A program made the position numbers and the translations under genes. Positions 12,341 to 20,018 of a stretch of 64,000 nt of DNA are shown here, piece after piece; positions within the stretch are counted from its first letter, which is position 1, and each line of letters starts with the position of its first letter. Source of the stretch: Ricordea florida (lineage: Eukaryota; Cnidaria; Anthozoa; Corallimorpharia; Ricordeidae); NCBI GenBank assembly GCA_949710005.1, contig OX453276.1:23221849-23285848 (forward strand), given 5' to 3'. The notes beneath the pieces were generated by a model that was not told the DNA's origin, searched no databases, and saw nothing but the letters and a program-made list of their open reading frames with translations.

Positions 12341-13306
12341 TTCGGTATTCCAAGGTACTACCTGCAGCTCCTCGCGGATGAAGCCTCGTTTTGGCCCGTC
12401 TCTGAGAAAGTAGACCACAGGTTCGCCTGGTCGAATCTCCGCACGCGCCTGTTCGTACACCTCGAGGCCCGTTGATCGTCTTCGCCCACCCTCCTGCTCA
12501 CCAGGCTGGTATAAATACCGTAAGTCGGCGTCAGACGAAAGTCTCTCCTCCTCCAAACCAACCGCTCTCCCCGGTAAAACAGAGGAGGACCTGCTTTGCG
12601 CCACCGATTTGGCTTCGATGGCATCCTGCGGCTTTTTTCCGATCAACCGCGTCGGTTCGTTGTTCAAAGCCGCGACAACAGCAGGCAGCCGAGCCACCCA
12701 TTCAACCGATCTTTCTCCTTCGGGAAGAAGCATCTCCTGGGCGTACTGGTAACCGAACAACCGCTCGGCTAGAGTCCTGTTGAACCTCTCAACGATCGCT
12801 TGGTCTCGGTGGATGTCCACTCGGCCACGCCGAACTTCGGTATTGTGGCGAGCTAGTAGCGGTAAGACAGCACCCATGAACTCTTTTCCTGGATCGACTT
12901 GGAGTAGCTTGGGCCAGGTCAAAGGACTTCGCTTGTAGATGCGCTCCAACGCTCCCGCGACTTCTCTCGCTTCCTTTGAAGCCAACGGCTCAGCCTCTTT
13001 GTAGCGCGAGGCAACATCGACCACAGTGAGCGCATATTTGTAAAGCTTCCGCCCACGTCCCGGACGGTCATGAGGTAGAAATAGAAGATCGGCCTGATGA
13101 ACCTCGTTTGGTGTTGAGACATTGAACCTTGGCCTCGGTATGCGTTGTGGAGGCAGCAGGTAGATCTGCCACATTGCCTGTTTTTCTAGCCACGCCAGGA
13201 CGGCATCTTCAGAGACGCCAGCCGCGTCCGCCAACTTCTTCGAGGCAGCGAACCCCTTCCAATAACCCTGAAGGCTGTAGTAGATATCGGACAGCTTCTT
13301 TTCCAT
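12290..13306 (-). CDS. Retroviral-type (rve) integrase of Polinton
   Basis: 338 residues from ATG 13306; the longer open frame begins without an ATG. It inserts the element's DNA into the host genome. The DDE catalytic core is visible: D in HQADLLFLP, D in QVDPGKEFMGAV and E in the QAIVERFNRTLAERLF helix. An N-terminal helical region precedes the core. The C-terminal part contains GEPVVYFLRDGPKRGFIREELQVVP-type strands, like the SH3/chromodomain-like tail of these integrases. CTATAG lies just before the start. The frame is intact, and its 3' end overlaps the polymerase gene tail by 51 bp. Family assignment is firm. Confidence 0.93.
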   Translation of the reverse strand: MEKKLSDIYYSLQGYWKGFAASKKLADAAGVSEDAVLAWLEKQAMWQIYLLPPQRIPRPRFNVSTPNEVHQADLLFLPHDRPGRGRKLYKYALTVVDVASRYKEAEPLASKEAREVAGALERIYKRSPLTWPKLLQVDPGKEFMGAVLPLLARHNTEVRRGRVDIHRDQAIVERFNRTLAERLFGYQYAQEMLLPEGERSVEWVARLPAVVAALNNEPTRLIGKKPQDAIEAKSVAQSRSSSVLPGRAVGLEEERLSSDADLRYLYQPGEQEGGRRRSTGLEVYEQARAEIRPGEPVVYFLRDGPKRGFIREELQVVPWNTELPPESVLKGFGVNPVG

Positions 13307-13344
13307 TGGTCTATAGTTCCATTGCGAAAAAAAGCTATTGTGTC

Positions 13345-13776
13345 TCACAACAATCGGCTAGCAGCATACCCAATGGCGAGCATCCCACCCCCTACATAGG
13401 CCAATTCACCTGTTCGTTGGGAACTCGAAGGACGGTAATAATCGCTCCATTGCGGGGCGTCGTGGTCATCAACCGCTGTGGGACGAGGATGGGTTTTAGC
13501 GTACAAGTCGAGAGCGCGGTTAGTTGCAGCTGTGTCTTGGTCAGCGCGATTTCGCAGTCGCTCCTGCTCTGCTTCCCAATCAGCCAGATTCTCGCGGCGT
13601 TTCTGAAAGACAGCCCAGTCAGCCTGGAACTTTTCCAAAGCTTTGTCGTGACGCTTACGCTCAGCCGCCATTGCATCGGGAACTTTCCCAGAAATCGCCC
13701 GTGCGAGATACGACCCACCTACGAAGGCCGTAGCGTTCAAGATAGCCCCACCAAGCATCAACGCTATGGTTGCCAT
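13345..13776 (-). CDS. Conserved-looking Polinton membrane/coiled-coil protein, unknown
   Basis: 143 residues. Hydrophobic N-terminus (MATIALMLGGAILNATAFVG) and C-terminus (GGGMLAIGYAASRLL) flank a charged helical middle rich in R, E and K (about residues 35-85) likely to form a coiled coil. A protein with both ends membrane-inserting or tail-embedded is one possibility. Start ATG 13776 lies 2 bp after the stop of the upstream 71-residue gene, so the two are probably co-transcribed. It is separated from integrase by 38 bp. No enzymatic motif. I do not know its function; a virion-membrane or assembly role is inference from position among morphogenesis genes. Confidence 0.65.
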   Translation of the reverse strand: MATIALMLGGAILNATAFVGGSYLARAISGKVPDAMAAERKRHDKALEKFQADWAVFQKRRENLADWEAEQERLRNRADQDTAATNRALDLYAKTHPRPTAVDDHDAPQWSDYYRPSSSQRTGELAYVGGGMLAIGYAASRLL

Positions 13777-13778
13777 CT

Positions 13779-13994
13779 CTACTCAGTTGGGATTATCTTC
13801 TTATCGACTAAGTATTGCCTAGCTGCGACGGCTCCAGAGAGAACTGCAACCCACTTCGCGTAGTTTTCAATCGACGAGGAAGGGTCCGAGATCATAGGCG
13901 TTTTGAGAACCTTTTTCCCCAACCAACCGATACCAGCAGCAATGCCTGTCAGAGTTGCCGCTTCGACAACAGTGTTTACGACTTTGTTGTTCAT
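13779..13994 (-). CDS. Small two-helix membrane protein, unknown
   Basis: 71 residues from ATG 13994; an upstream non-ATG extension contains a TATAG-like motif and is unlikely to be coding. Two hydrophobic stretches: ATLTGIAAGIGWLG near the N-terminus and WVAVLSGAVAA near the C-terminus, joined by a polar linker, consistent with a small hairpin membrane protein. TTGTATTGTATAG precedes the start. It ends 2 bp before the next gene downstream. Not recognised by family. Confidence 0.6.
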   Translation of the reverse strand: MNNKVVNTVVEAATLTGIAAGIGWLGKKVLKTPMISDPSSSIENYAKWVAVLSGAVAARQYLVDKKIIPTE

Positions 13995-14016
13995 CGAGAC
14001 TATACAATACAAAAAT

Positions 14017-14412
14017 CTATTCCATAATTTCGCGAGGCCGCGCAGGCTCGGGTGGCGGGTGAGTAAGCTTTGGCTGCTGCTGCGGTTCCATAATTTCGCT
14101 AGGCCGCGCAGACTCGGGTGGCGGGTGAGTAAGCTTTGGCTGCTGCTGCGGTTGCTTGAGATGCGCTAGATATAGACTATACAGACTGGCGAAGAGGCTC
14201 CCTGCGGCAATCAGGAGCCCCCAATTCCAGCTTGTCGTAGCTCGGTGTGGTTCGTCGTCGTGGCTCTCGCGAGACCGCTCTCGAGCCAGAGCTTGTCGAC
14301 CTTTTTTGTTCCTAGCCGCGAGGGCTCGGCCAGCCGCGACCTTCTTAGGATCCTTTTGCTTATTCGGAGCTACGGGAGCGGCCGGCGCTGTAATACGATC
14401 TTCTTCTTCCAT
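14017..14412 (-). CDS. Basic single-span membrane protein with duplicated Pro/Gln tail
   Basis: 131 residues from ATG 14412; a GTG just upstream is not needed. N-terminus acidic, then a strongly basic segment KDPKKVAAGRALAARNKKGR, then one transmembrane helix NWGLLIAAGSLFASLYSLYLA, then a proline/glutamine-rich tail made of two copies of a 22-residue unit (QQQPKLTHPPPE core). The basic block may bind nucleic acid. The topology suggests a small membrane-anchored or virion protein. A TATAGTATAC-like motif lies about 20 bp before the start. Function unknown; the KDPKKVAAGR-plus-TM layout looks like a recurring Polinton type, but I cannot verify that here. Confidence 0.65.
   Translation of the reverse strand: MEEEDRITAPAAPVAPNKQKDPKKVAAGRALAARNKKGRQALARERSRESHDDEPHRATTSWNWGLLIAAGSLFASLYSLYLAHLKQPQQQPKLTHPPPESARPSEIMEPQQQPKLTHPPPEPARPREIME
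14020..14151. repeat. 66 bp tandem duplication inside the membrane-protein gene
   Basis: Two copies (14020-14085 and 14086-14151) beginning ttccataatttcg and differing at a few bases. Because 66 is a multiple of 3 the frame is kept and the protein gains 22 residues at its C-terminus. Confidence 0.95.
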
Positions 14413-14474
14413 CACTTTCAGACAGGGCTCGTATACTATACAAACACCAAAAAAAAAAAATTGCGAGCGGGACC

Positions 14475-14984
14475 CTAGCGATCCTCCACAGGTTTGCTAG
14501 CATCTGGGCCTGCGGCCGTCGAAGACTCTGTGTGACAACCTACATGAGCCAGTGCAGCCACTAGCGCCACCAAACGACCTCCGTTGACAGCGATCCAGCC
14601 AGCTCCGTAGCTCAACTCACGTCGGATCAGAGCATCCTGCTGGAGGACTGTTAACAGTGCCTGCTCGGAATCCAGTTTTTTCCCTACTGCTCCCAACAAA
14701 TGACCGACCGCCTTGCACGCGACCTTCAAAACCCCGCTAGAGAGACTGTGCTCGACCTGCTTTCCGAGGGTCACCTGGTAACGAAGATGGAGCGAAGCAA
14801 CCTCCTTCCTCGAGAGCTTGTGGACGTCGCCCAGCGACAGCTCCTTCCCCAAGTACTCCTTGGTATTGCCCGCGGCTGCAAGAATAGCCAGCGCCTCCCG
14901 TTCGTCCCGAGCATCGTCTACGGGAGGCTCGCTGGGACATATCCCTTCTTCGCGGAGAATTTCATCCAGCACGGTGTCATCCAT
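14475..14984 (-). CDS. Unrecognised 169-residue Polinton protein downstream of the ATPase
   Basis: Start ATG 14984 sits 2 bp after the ATPase stop codon; a longer open frame on this strand runs through the ATPase gene and is a shadow. N-terminal half polar and acidic (MDDTVLDEILREEG), then a basic helical part (HKLSRKEVASLHLRYQVTLG) and an amphipathic helix, ending with a hydrophobic stretch GGRLVALVAALAHVG and a polar tail. The sequence GATATATAG that ends the ATPase gene is also the TATA-like motif directly in front of this start. Co-expression with the ATPase and MCP suggests a packaging or virion role. This is inference. Confidence 0.7.
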   Translation of the reverse strand: MDDTVLDEILREEGICPSEPPVDDARDEREALAILAAAGNTKEYLGKELSLGDVHKLSRKEVASLHLRYQVTLGKQVEHSLSSGVLKVACKAVGHLLGAVGKKLDSEQALLTVLQQDALIRRELSYGAGWIAVNGGRLVALVAALAHVGCHTESSTAAGPDASKPVEDR

Positions 14985-14986
14985 GA

Positions 14987-15634
14987 CTATATATCTGCCG
15001 AAACAATTTTGCTGGGAGCTGGGATTTCCAACACGATATCGAATGGATGGCGGAGACGGAAGCAAAGTCTGGCGTACGGATGCTCCTTGAGCGCGGATAG
15101 CATTTGGTGCCGCTCCTCCTTCGAGTGTCCCACCCCGTAGTTCTCCCAAAGCGTTTTCCCGTCGAGCTCGCTCGGGCTGTAAAACGTCAACGTCGCTGCC
15201 ACATTCTCCCGGAACGCTTTTGCCACGCTCGTGTATTGTTGGATCAAAAGCCATACTGAAAAATTCTTGTGCCTGCCGGAGAAAGCCAGCTCGATCAAAG
15301 CGCTGCGATGTCTTCTTACGTCCTTACTGGCGGCGCAGTCGTCCAGAATAAGCAACACCTGGCCACGTCCTTCGAAGACCGCGACCGCCAACCGGAGGCA
15401 CTTCTCAATTTCACCACCCGAGTTCGATGGCGCCAGGGCGACGAAGCCGGGGTCCTTCAGGGCAAATCCCCAATATGTTTTGTTGTGGACGTACGTCAGG
15501 CAAATCAAACACGCGACGTGGAACTTCCCACGAAAAGGACCGCGGAGAGCTTCGACGACCAGTCTCGACTTCCCCGACGCCGTTGGGCCAACGATAAGAA
15601 GGTGGCCGGGTATCAAGTCGGTGAGAAAATCCAT
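14987..15634 (-). CDS. FtsK/HerA-type genome-packaging ATPase
   Basis: 215 residues. Walker A GPTASGKS (about residues 16-23), a strand before Walker B with VLLILDDCAAS (about 93-103), and a later polar motif LLIQQYT consistent with sensor/arginine regions of the A32/FtsK-HerA family. In related elements this ATPase pumps linear DNA into the capsid. Start ATG 15634 is preceded 2 bp upstream by the palindrome CCTATATAGG. Intact. Its stop codon overlaps the promoter-like motif of the following gene. It lies next to MCP, as expected for a morphogenesis module. Confidence 0.92.
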   Translation of the reverse strand: MDFLTDLIPGHLLIVGPTASGKSRLVVEALRGPFRGKFHVACLICLTYVHNKTYWGFALKDPGFVALAPSNSGGEIEKCLRLAVAVFEGRGQVLLILDDCAASKDVRRHRSALIELAFSGRHKNFSVWLLIQQYTSVAKAFRENVAATLTFYSPSELDGKTLWENYGVGHSKEERHQMLSALKEHPYARLCFRLRHPFDIVLEIPAPSKIVSADI

Positions 15635-15636
15635 GG

Positions 15637-15646
15637 CCTATATAGG
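15637..15646. promoter_or_regulatory. Palindromic CCTATATAGG motif before ATPase start
   Basis: A perfect 10 bp palindrome 2 bp upstream of ATG 15634 (minus). It is the clearest copy of the TATATAGG-type motif found before several genes of the element. It lies in the 20 bp between the MCP stop and the ATPase start. Confidence 0.6.
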
Positions 15647-15654
15647 GGCGGTGA

Positions 15655-16884
15655 TTAATAGTAGACGACTTCACTTCCAAGGTCGACTGCTGCGTCGGCT
15701 AGGAGGAAGACGTGGCAGTTGGCATTACCACCGCCGCTGGTCTTTCGATAGATCCGGAACTGAAGATTTTTTCCCGGACCGCTAGCTGCTTGTCCGTCGC
15801 CGTGAACGAGGTGGTCGCGAGACGTGCGGAGATCGATGAAGATCCCGTATTTGTCATGTGAGAACCCATTAGGGCGGGTGACCTCCGAGAGTGGAGCTGG
15901 GTGCACCAACCATTCTGCGCCGGCTCACGCCATCTCCCAAATATCTGCGGGGAGCATGCCGCTGGGGTACAGCGTGTTGGGGACGCCGTTTAAGTCGAAC
16001 TCAACCTTTGTTACCCCCGGATTCGGGAAGGCTTCGCTGTGTCGTCCTCCCGCGGGGAACGGGTCGACGAACAGGAACAGGACACCCACAAAGCTTTTTA
16101 GTTGCACGGGGATGTTGTCCGTGAGAATTGTCTCGGTGGCCTTCGCAAAGGAGATCACTTTGTAGTGCGAGATGTGGTTGTAAATAACCGCGACCGGGTT
16201 GTGCTTCGCGTAATCGGGGGACTCAATCACTTGATACACAAGTTCTATGTTTTTTAGTGTGTAGCCCCCAATCTTGGTCGGATCCGAGCTTACGATGACA
16301 TCTTTGGCGGCGGCGAGAGTGAGCTCCAACTTAATTAGTGGAAGACTCGCCGTATGGAGAACGCCGTGGTTGCGCAAGAGCTCAAAGTCAAGTGGGATCC
16401 TATATTTGGGGAAGGTCTCGGCAATTGCTACGTCCCCTGCCACATCGCCTTTGTCTCCGGCCTCTGAGCGGATTTTGTTGACCGCGGTTGTCTGGATCCC
16501 TTGCTCGATACGGTTAGCTCGCTCTTCGGTGGGAAGCCACAGGTCGGAGAACGCTCCAACTAGGTCAGCGCGCTCCAGGTCCTCTAGGGTTTTATCGCCC
16601 ATCTTGACGATCCTGCGCCGAATCAAACAGCGCCCCAGGTTGTCGACAACGCGATTGTTGGCGTGCTTCGACGATCCGCCTAGCGTCACCTCGCCTACAA
16701 GGGCTATGGTGTCTGGGACTAGGACGGTGTCGGCGGGAAGTTTGGGAATTTCAACGTAAAGAGTCTCTTTGTGGATCGCTGAGCTAGGGTTAAAGGTCAA
16801 GCGGTGGGTGACGCGCTTTCCTTTTGAGGCCATGAGAGCGCGCGGCGCCATCCTTGGGTCAAGCTTCATGGAGATGAACGCCAT
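15655..16884 (-). pseudogene. Major capsid protein (double jelly-roll type) with one in-frame stop
   Basis: Main building block of the predicted icosahedral capsid. Start ATG 16884. The frame runs 409 codons to 15655 but is cut by TGA at 15925-15927, about 320 codons in. The last ~84 codons after the stop stay in the same frame and keep the typical C-terminal features: a strand with GIFIDLRTSRDHLVHGDG, then NANCHVFLLADAAVDLG. The upstream part has beta-rich segments such as TLYVEIPKLPADTVLVPDTIALVG and the ATPase lies next to it. I assign it as MCP from the C-terminal pattern, size, position beside the ATPase and overall beta content. The shorter product would lack part of the second jelly roll. 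No frameshift seen. Confidence 0.78.
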
Positions 16885-16916
16885 AATTTTCTTGTATATA
16901 TAGGCAGAAACAAAAC
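16885..16916. promoter_or_regulatory. 32 bp bidirectional promoter between MCP and the coiled-coil gene
   Basis: The whole gap between two divergent ATGs (16884 minus, 16917 plus). It contains TGTATATATAGG at 16893-16904. Both transcripts must start inside or next to this motif, so leaders are very short. Confidence 0.6.
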
Positions 16917-17915
16917 ATGGATATCAACCCTGATGAAATGACCCCTTTGATGACCCCCGACGATCCCGAGCCCGCCGGCGCTGAAGGTGGGAGGGTTAAC
17001 CCCAGCTTCGACCCCGCCGATCTGCCGGAGGGTGGAGAACAATTCGGGATGTATGACTTAAGACCGCGAGGTCGTCCCCGTGAGCCTGCCACAGCAGAAA
17101 CGTCGTTTTCGACCGACCCTGTTGATACAATGTTGTTTCAGGGGGCACGACCAAAAACGAAGATGGTGACCAACCCTTTTGACGGGAGGCCAATAAGCGA
17201 AAAATTGCTGAAAGATGCGAAGTTGGAATTGGAGAACGAATATCCCCAAGCTAACGGTTACGAAATAGGTATTGTCGGTGGTCGTATTATGATTCGTGTG
17301 TGGGAGGGGGAAAATAAGACGTGGCGACCGCTGCGCAACTTGCATGGTGGTTTTACGCAGAACTTCTCTAAAGAATTGAAAGAAGTTCTAGGACCCTCCG
17401 TGGGTGAGATAATCGAAGAACATAACAACACAATAGAAAACCTCGAGCAGCAAAATCGACAGGACGAGGAGATAAGATTCGCCCCCGATATTTCACCCGA
17501 AGATAGGCGTGCCGCGGAGGCGCGGATTGCGGCGCGCGAGGAAAAGATTCAAGAACTCGAGCGGCAAAGCGAAGCCCTTGAGGAGAGAATGTCTCTGCGC
17601 AAACGCGTAAAAGCCATTTTCAAGAAGTACGGAGTAGGGGTCCTGGGGGTTCTCGTAGCGGCTGGAACGGTCATTGGGGTTATCTTGGGGGCTTTACAGC
17701 GGGGGCTCGCCGGCGTAGCGCAAGGGGTAGGGCGGGGACTGAAGGCCATCGGAAAAAAGATCGGGGAGCTACTACCTGGGGCCATAGGCGCCATTGTCTC
17801 GTTTCTCTTCCGCACGGCTGGAGAAGCTGTTGGTTTCTTAGCGAAAAACGCCTGGCTCTTGATCGTAGCCGTGGTCGTGTTTCTCATCGAGCGCTACAAG
17901 AAGAAGTCTACCTAA
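16917..17915 (+). CDS. Coiled-coil plus multi-pass hydrophobic virion-type protein, unknown
   Basis: 332 residues. N-terminal ~60 residues are acidic/proline-rich and probably disordered. A middle region (~75-145) looks folded. Residues ~160-220 are a long charged coiled coil (EEKIQELERQSEALEERMSLRKR). The last ~105 residues are glycine-rich and hydrophobic with at least three membrane or amphipathic segments: GVLGVLVAAGTVIGVILGAL, then GAIGAIVSFLF, then NAWLLIVAVVVFLIE, ending KKKST. Divergent from MCP across a 32 bp promoter, so probably expressed with it. The tail overlaps the convergent neighbour by 8 bp. Function unknown; a membrane-active minor capsid protein is possible but unproven. 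Confidence 0.75.
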   Translation: MDINPDEMTPLMTPDDPEPAGAEGGRVNPSFDPADLPEGGEQFGMYDLRPRGRPREPATAETSFSTDPVDTMLFQGARPKTKMVTNPFDGRPISEKLLKDAKLELENEYPQANGYEIGIVGGRIMIRVWEGENKTWRPLRNLHGGFTQNFSKELKEVLGPSVGEIIEEHNNTIENLEQQNRQDEEIRFAPDISPEDRRAAEARIAAREEKIQELERQSEALEERMSLRKRVKAIFKKYGVGVLGVLVAAGTVIGVILGALQRGLAGVAQGVGRGLKAIGKKIGELLPGAIGAIVSFLFRTAGEAVGFLAKNAWLLIVAVVVFLIERYKKKST

Positions 17916-19137
17916 ACAACCACCAAGTCGCACCTGCGGCCACAACAGTGACTGCAGCTAGATTTCGCTCGTGCGCCGTTGGGGCCGGTTCTTTTCTTTT
18001 TGGTGTTATTTTCGGTACAAGGGGGTCTGGGGCTTTTGTTTTCGGTGTTGTTTTCGACCGCAGGGGGAGTGTGGCTTTTATTTTCGGCGTGAGCTTATGT
18101 GTCCTCTCGTTTACGTTAGGATTGACCCCGAAGGTCATATCACTGGTCGCTTTCTGGAGCTCGTTGTTGTACCCGAGAACGCTGTTTGAATTAATAACAA
18201 GACGGCTGGGGAGCAACCAGAGCCCTGGGGCGACAGCCCGATTCAGCTGCGCTCGAGCGTCTGACAAAGCCCTTTGATAGTTCTGGATGCCGGTGGAGAT
18301 ATCGTTTACTACGATTGTCTCCTCTAGAAGTTGTCTAAACATTTGGCGGGTCTCAACAGCACTGCCGCTCGCCCCCACGATAGTAGATCGGGTTTTGACT
18401 TGCGAGCCATGAACACAATAAACTAAAGCCTCGATACTACGATTTAGACGCCCCATGCCAGCCTCCGTCAGACCTTCACCCTTTTTCGGTGAAAACCAGC
18501 TGTATTGCGCTCCGCCGTGTGCATCGTTTCGGATAAAGGCCAACAGATTACCTTGATTCTTTTTCCCACCCTCATCTGAGAAGAGATTCAGGCTATCAGG
18601 GCATGTGTTTGCTTCGGTGTCATAGCCACGGATGACGTGCAAGTTCTTTGGACCCTCGCTTGGGTACGTTATAAACACGTCTCCAAGAACGTGGTTTCGT
18701 CCGCCCTTCCAACGAAAGTCGGGGGCTCTAGGTAGTCCGAATTCGATGCAGAGGCTTTCAAAGGCGGACTTGCGAAGTGGGATGTTTGTTTTTTGGAACG
18801 CCTTGTCTCCGGGGAGGGGACAGCCGAGCTCGAATAGGATACGGCGGATGGTGAAGTATACGTGGAAGCTAAGCAGCCCCTGAACTATGGGCGGGAAGGT
18901 TTTATTGGTCGGGTCGGTAATCGACACCCCACACCCTGCAGTTGCGCACCATGTGGCGAAGTTCAGCTGCTGAGGCCAATATTCGTACGTGGGAGAAGAA
19001 AGCCAACGATGAGCCTCCTTTGCCGAGCAATGTGTGATAGTAGTTTCCTTCCAGAAGTCTCGGACTCCTGCTTTGAACGAGATTTTAGGGTCAACAAAGA
19101 TCTCTAGCTCTCGAAGCAGCGGTGTGATTTCAGACAT
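17908..19137 (-). CDS. Large conserved-type Polinton protein with C-terminal anchor, unknown
   Basis: 409 residues from ATG 19137; an upstream in-frame GTG extension is unlikely. N-terminal ~300 residues look globular with several cysteines and aromatic motifs, notably SPTYEYWPQQLNFATWCATA near residues 48-67. This is followed by a lysine/proline/threonine-rich low-complexity linker (KITPKRKEPAPT and similar repeats of 'KxTPK') and a short hydrophobic C-terminus AAVTVVAAGATWWLFR that could anchor it in a membrane. The globular-linker-anchor layout suggests a surface or internal virion protein. No catalytic triad of a cysteine protease is evident. Function not recognised. Converges on the 332-residue gene with 8 bp overlap. 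Confidence 0.75.
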   Translation of the reverse strand: MSEITPLLRELEIFVDPKISFKAGVRDFWKETTITHCSAKEAHRWLSSPTYEYWPQQLNFATWCATAGCGVSITDPTNKTFPPIVQGLLSFHVYFTIRRILFELGCPLPGDKAFQKTNIPLRKSAFESLCIEFGLPRAPDFRWKGGRNHVLGDVFITYPSEGPKNLHVIRGYDTEANTCPDSLNLFSDEGGKKNQGNLLAFIRNDAHGGAQYSWFSPKKGEGLTEAGMGRLNRSIEALVYCVHGSQVKTRSTIVGASGSAVETRQMFRQLLEETIVVNDISTGIQNYQRALSDARAQLNRAVAPGLWLLPSRLVINSNSVLGYNNELQKATSDMTFGVNPNVNERTHKLTPKIKATLPLRSKTTPKTKAPDPLVPKITPKRKEPAPTAHERNLAAVTVVAAGATWWLFR

Positions 19138-19176
19138 CGTTTCAGCGAACGAAACGGCTGGCACGGGGTATTTGTC

Positions 19177-19320
19177 CTAGCTGCGGAGAAGGAGAGCTTG
19201 CGGAAAATTGCTCTGTTTAGGAAATTTAATTTTTTCCAAGGTTTTACCGAACTCTACGGCCTTTTTTGGAAACGCTGTTTTTAGAACAGACCAAAGATCT
19301 ATTTCGTGGGATTGATCCAT
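19177..19320 (-). CDS. Possible 47-residue small protein
   Basis: ATG 19320 to TAG 19177. Basic and lysine-rich (KKAVEFGKTLEKIKFPKQ in the middle). Its start lies directly at the TGTATATATG motif shared with the divergent plus-strand gene, and it sits between two minus/plus virion-type genes with no overlap to the left neighbour. Too short to judge by family. It is kept because the promoter placement repeats the MCP arrangement. Confidence 0.4.
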   Translation of the reverse strand: MDQSHEIDLWSVLKTAFPKKAVEFGKTLEKIKFPKQSNFPQALLLRS

Positions 19321-19333
19321 GGTGTATATATGT

Positions 19334-20014
19334 ATGTCCCTCAGCATAGCGGCAAGCGAGGGTGTAAACGAACTTTACCCTCCGGTCGTTGGTGAGCTCT
19401 CGAGTGTCGCAGCTCGAACCGTGAAGATCCCTGAAATAACGCTCACAGTACTTAAAACGATGGATATATATTTCTTCGCTCTCAACTCATGGGACAAATT
19501 GAACCTCATTCGCGAAGGAAAAGCCGATTTTGCCACGATCAGGAAAGCGAAAGGGAACATTCTGGTCTCAATTCCGAAGGGGGAGTACAACCTCCACTGT
19601 CTACAACAGGCAATTGTCTATGGGCATGGAAAGGATGTCGCCGCGGGCACTTGTGAACTTCGGATAACCGCTACTGGAGTGTATTTCTTCTCGAAAGTAC
19701 AGGTGATCCTAGACATCAAGCTAGCCGACTTGTTGGGGATATCCGAAGTCCCGCGCGTTCTGATTCACGTTCCTGTACAATGGGGACCGCCCTCTGTTTC
19801 AATCTACTTCGATTTGGTGACCCCCAACAATTCGTATGAGGATGGCAAGCCCTCCTATCTCCTGGCAAAGGTCGAACCGCTGAAGCTTCAAGGTCCTTCG
19901 GTGTGGCATTTGCGACCGTTTTATCTCCCCGTCGACCCCACAAAAAGAAATCTCTTTCGAGTTTGGACGGTACCGACGACCAAGGTTGAAGTTTTGTTAG
20001 AACTCTGTATATAG
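19334..20014 (+). CDS. Putative penton/minor capsid-like protein
   Basis: 226 residues from ATG 19334; an earlier in-frame ATG at 19319 would place the TATATA motif inside the gene, so I prefer 19334. The sequence is beta-rich with alternating hydrophobic strands, no membrane helix and few charged clusters. Features: KGEYNLHCLQQAI, then LDIKLADLLGI, then VSIYFDLVTPN followed by KPSYLLAKV, and a final strand region ending in TTKVEVLLELC. This order of motifs resembles the penton-type proteins of Polintons and adintoviruses, but I rate it as inference. Located in the capsid gene block and followed at 4 bp by the next gene. Confidence 0.5.
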   Translation: MSLSIAASEGVNELYPPVVGELSSVAARTVKIPEITLTVLKTMDIYFFALNSWDKLNLIREGKADFATIRKAKGNILVSIPKGEYNLHCLQQAIVYGHGKDVAAGTCELRITATGVYFFSKVQVILDIKLADLLGISEVPRVLIHVPVQWGPPSVSIYFDLVTPNNSYEDGKPSYLLAKVEPLKLQGPSVWHLRPFYLPVDPTKRNLFRVWTVPTTKVEVLLELCI

Positions 20015-20017
20015 GGG
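20006..20017 (+). promoter_or_regulatory. TGTATATAGGGG motif at gene junction
   Basis: It overlaps the stop of the penton-like gene (ending 20014) and ends 1 bp before ATG 20019, so the promoter-like motif of one gene is built into the last codons of the one before, as at 14986-14994. Confidence 0.55.
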
Positions 20018-20018
20018 T

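Noticed and set aside
13129-13863. 244-codon plus-strand frame opposite integrase and the 143-residue gene
   Set aside because: Antisense shadow spanning the ends of two well-supported minus-strand genes.
15231-15785. 184-codon plus-strand frame opposite the ATPase
   Set aside because: Shadow of the Walker A/B-bearing minus-strand gene.
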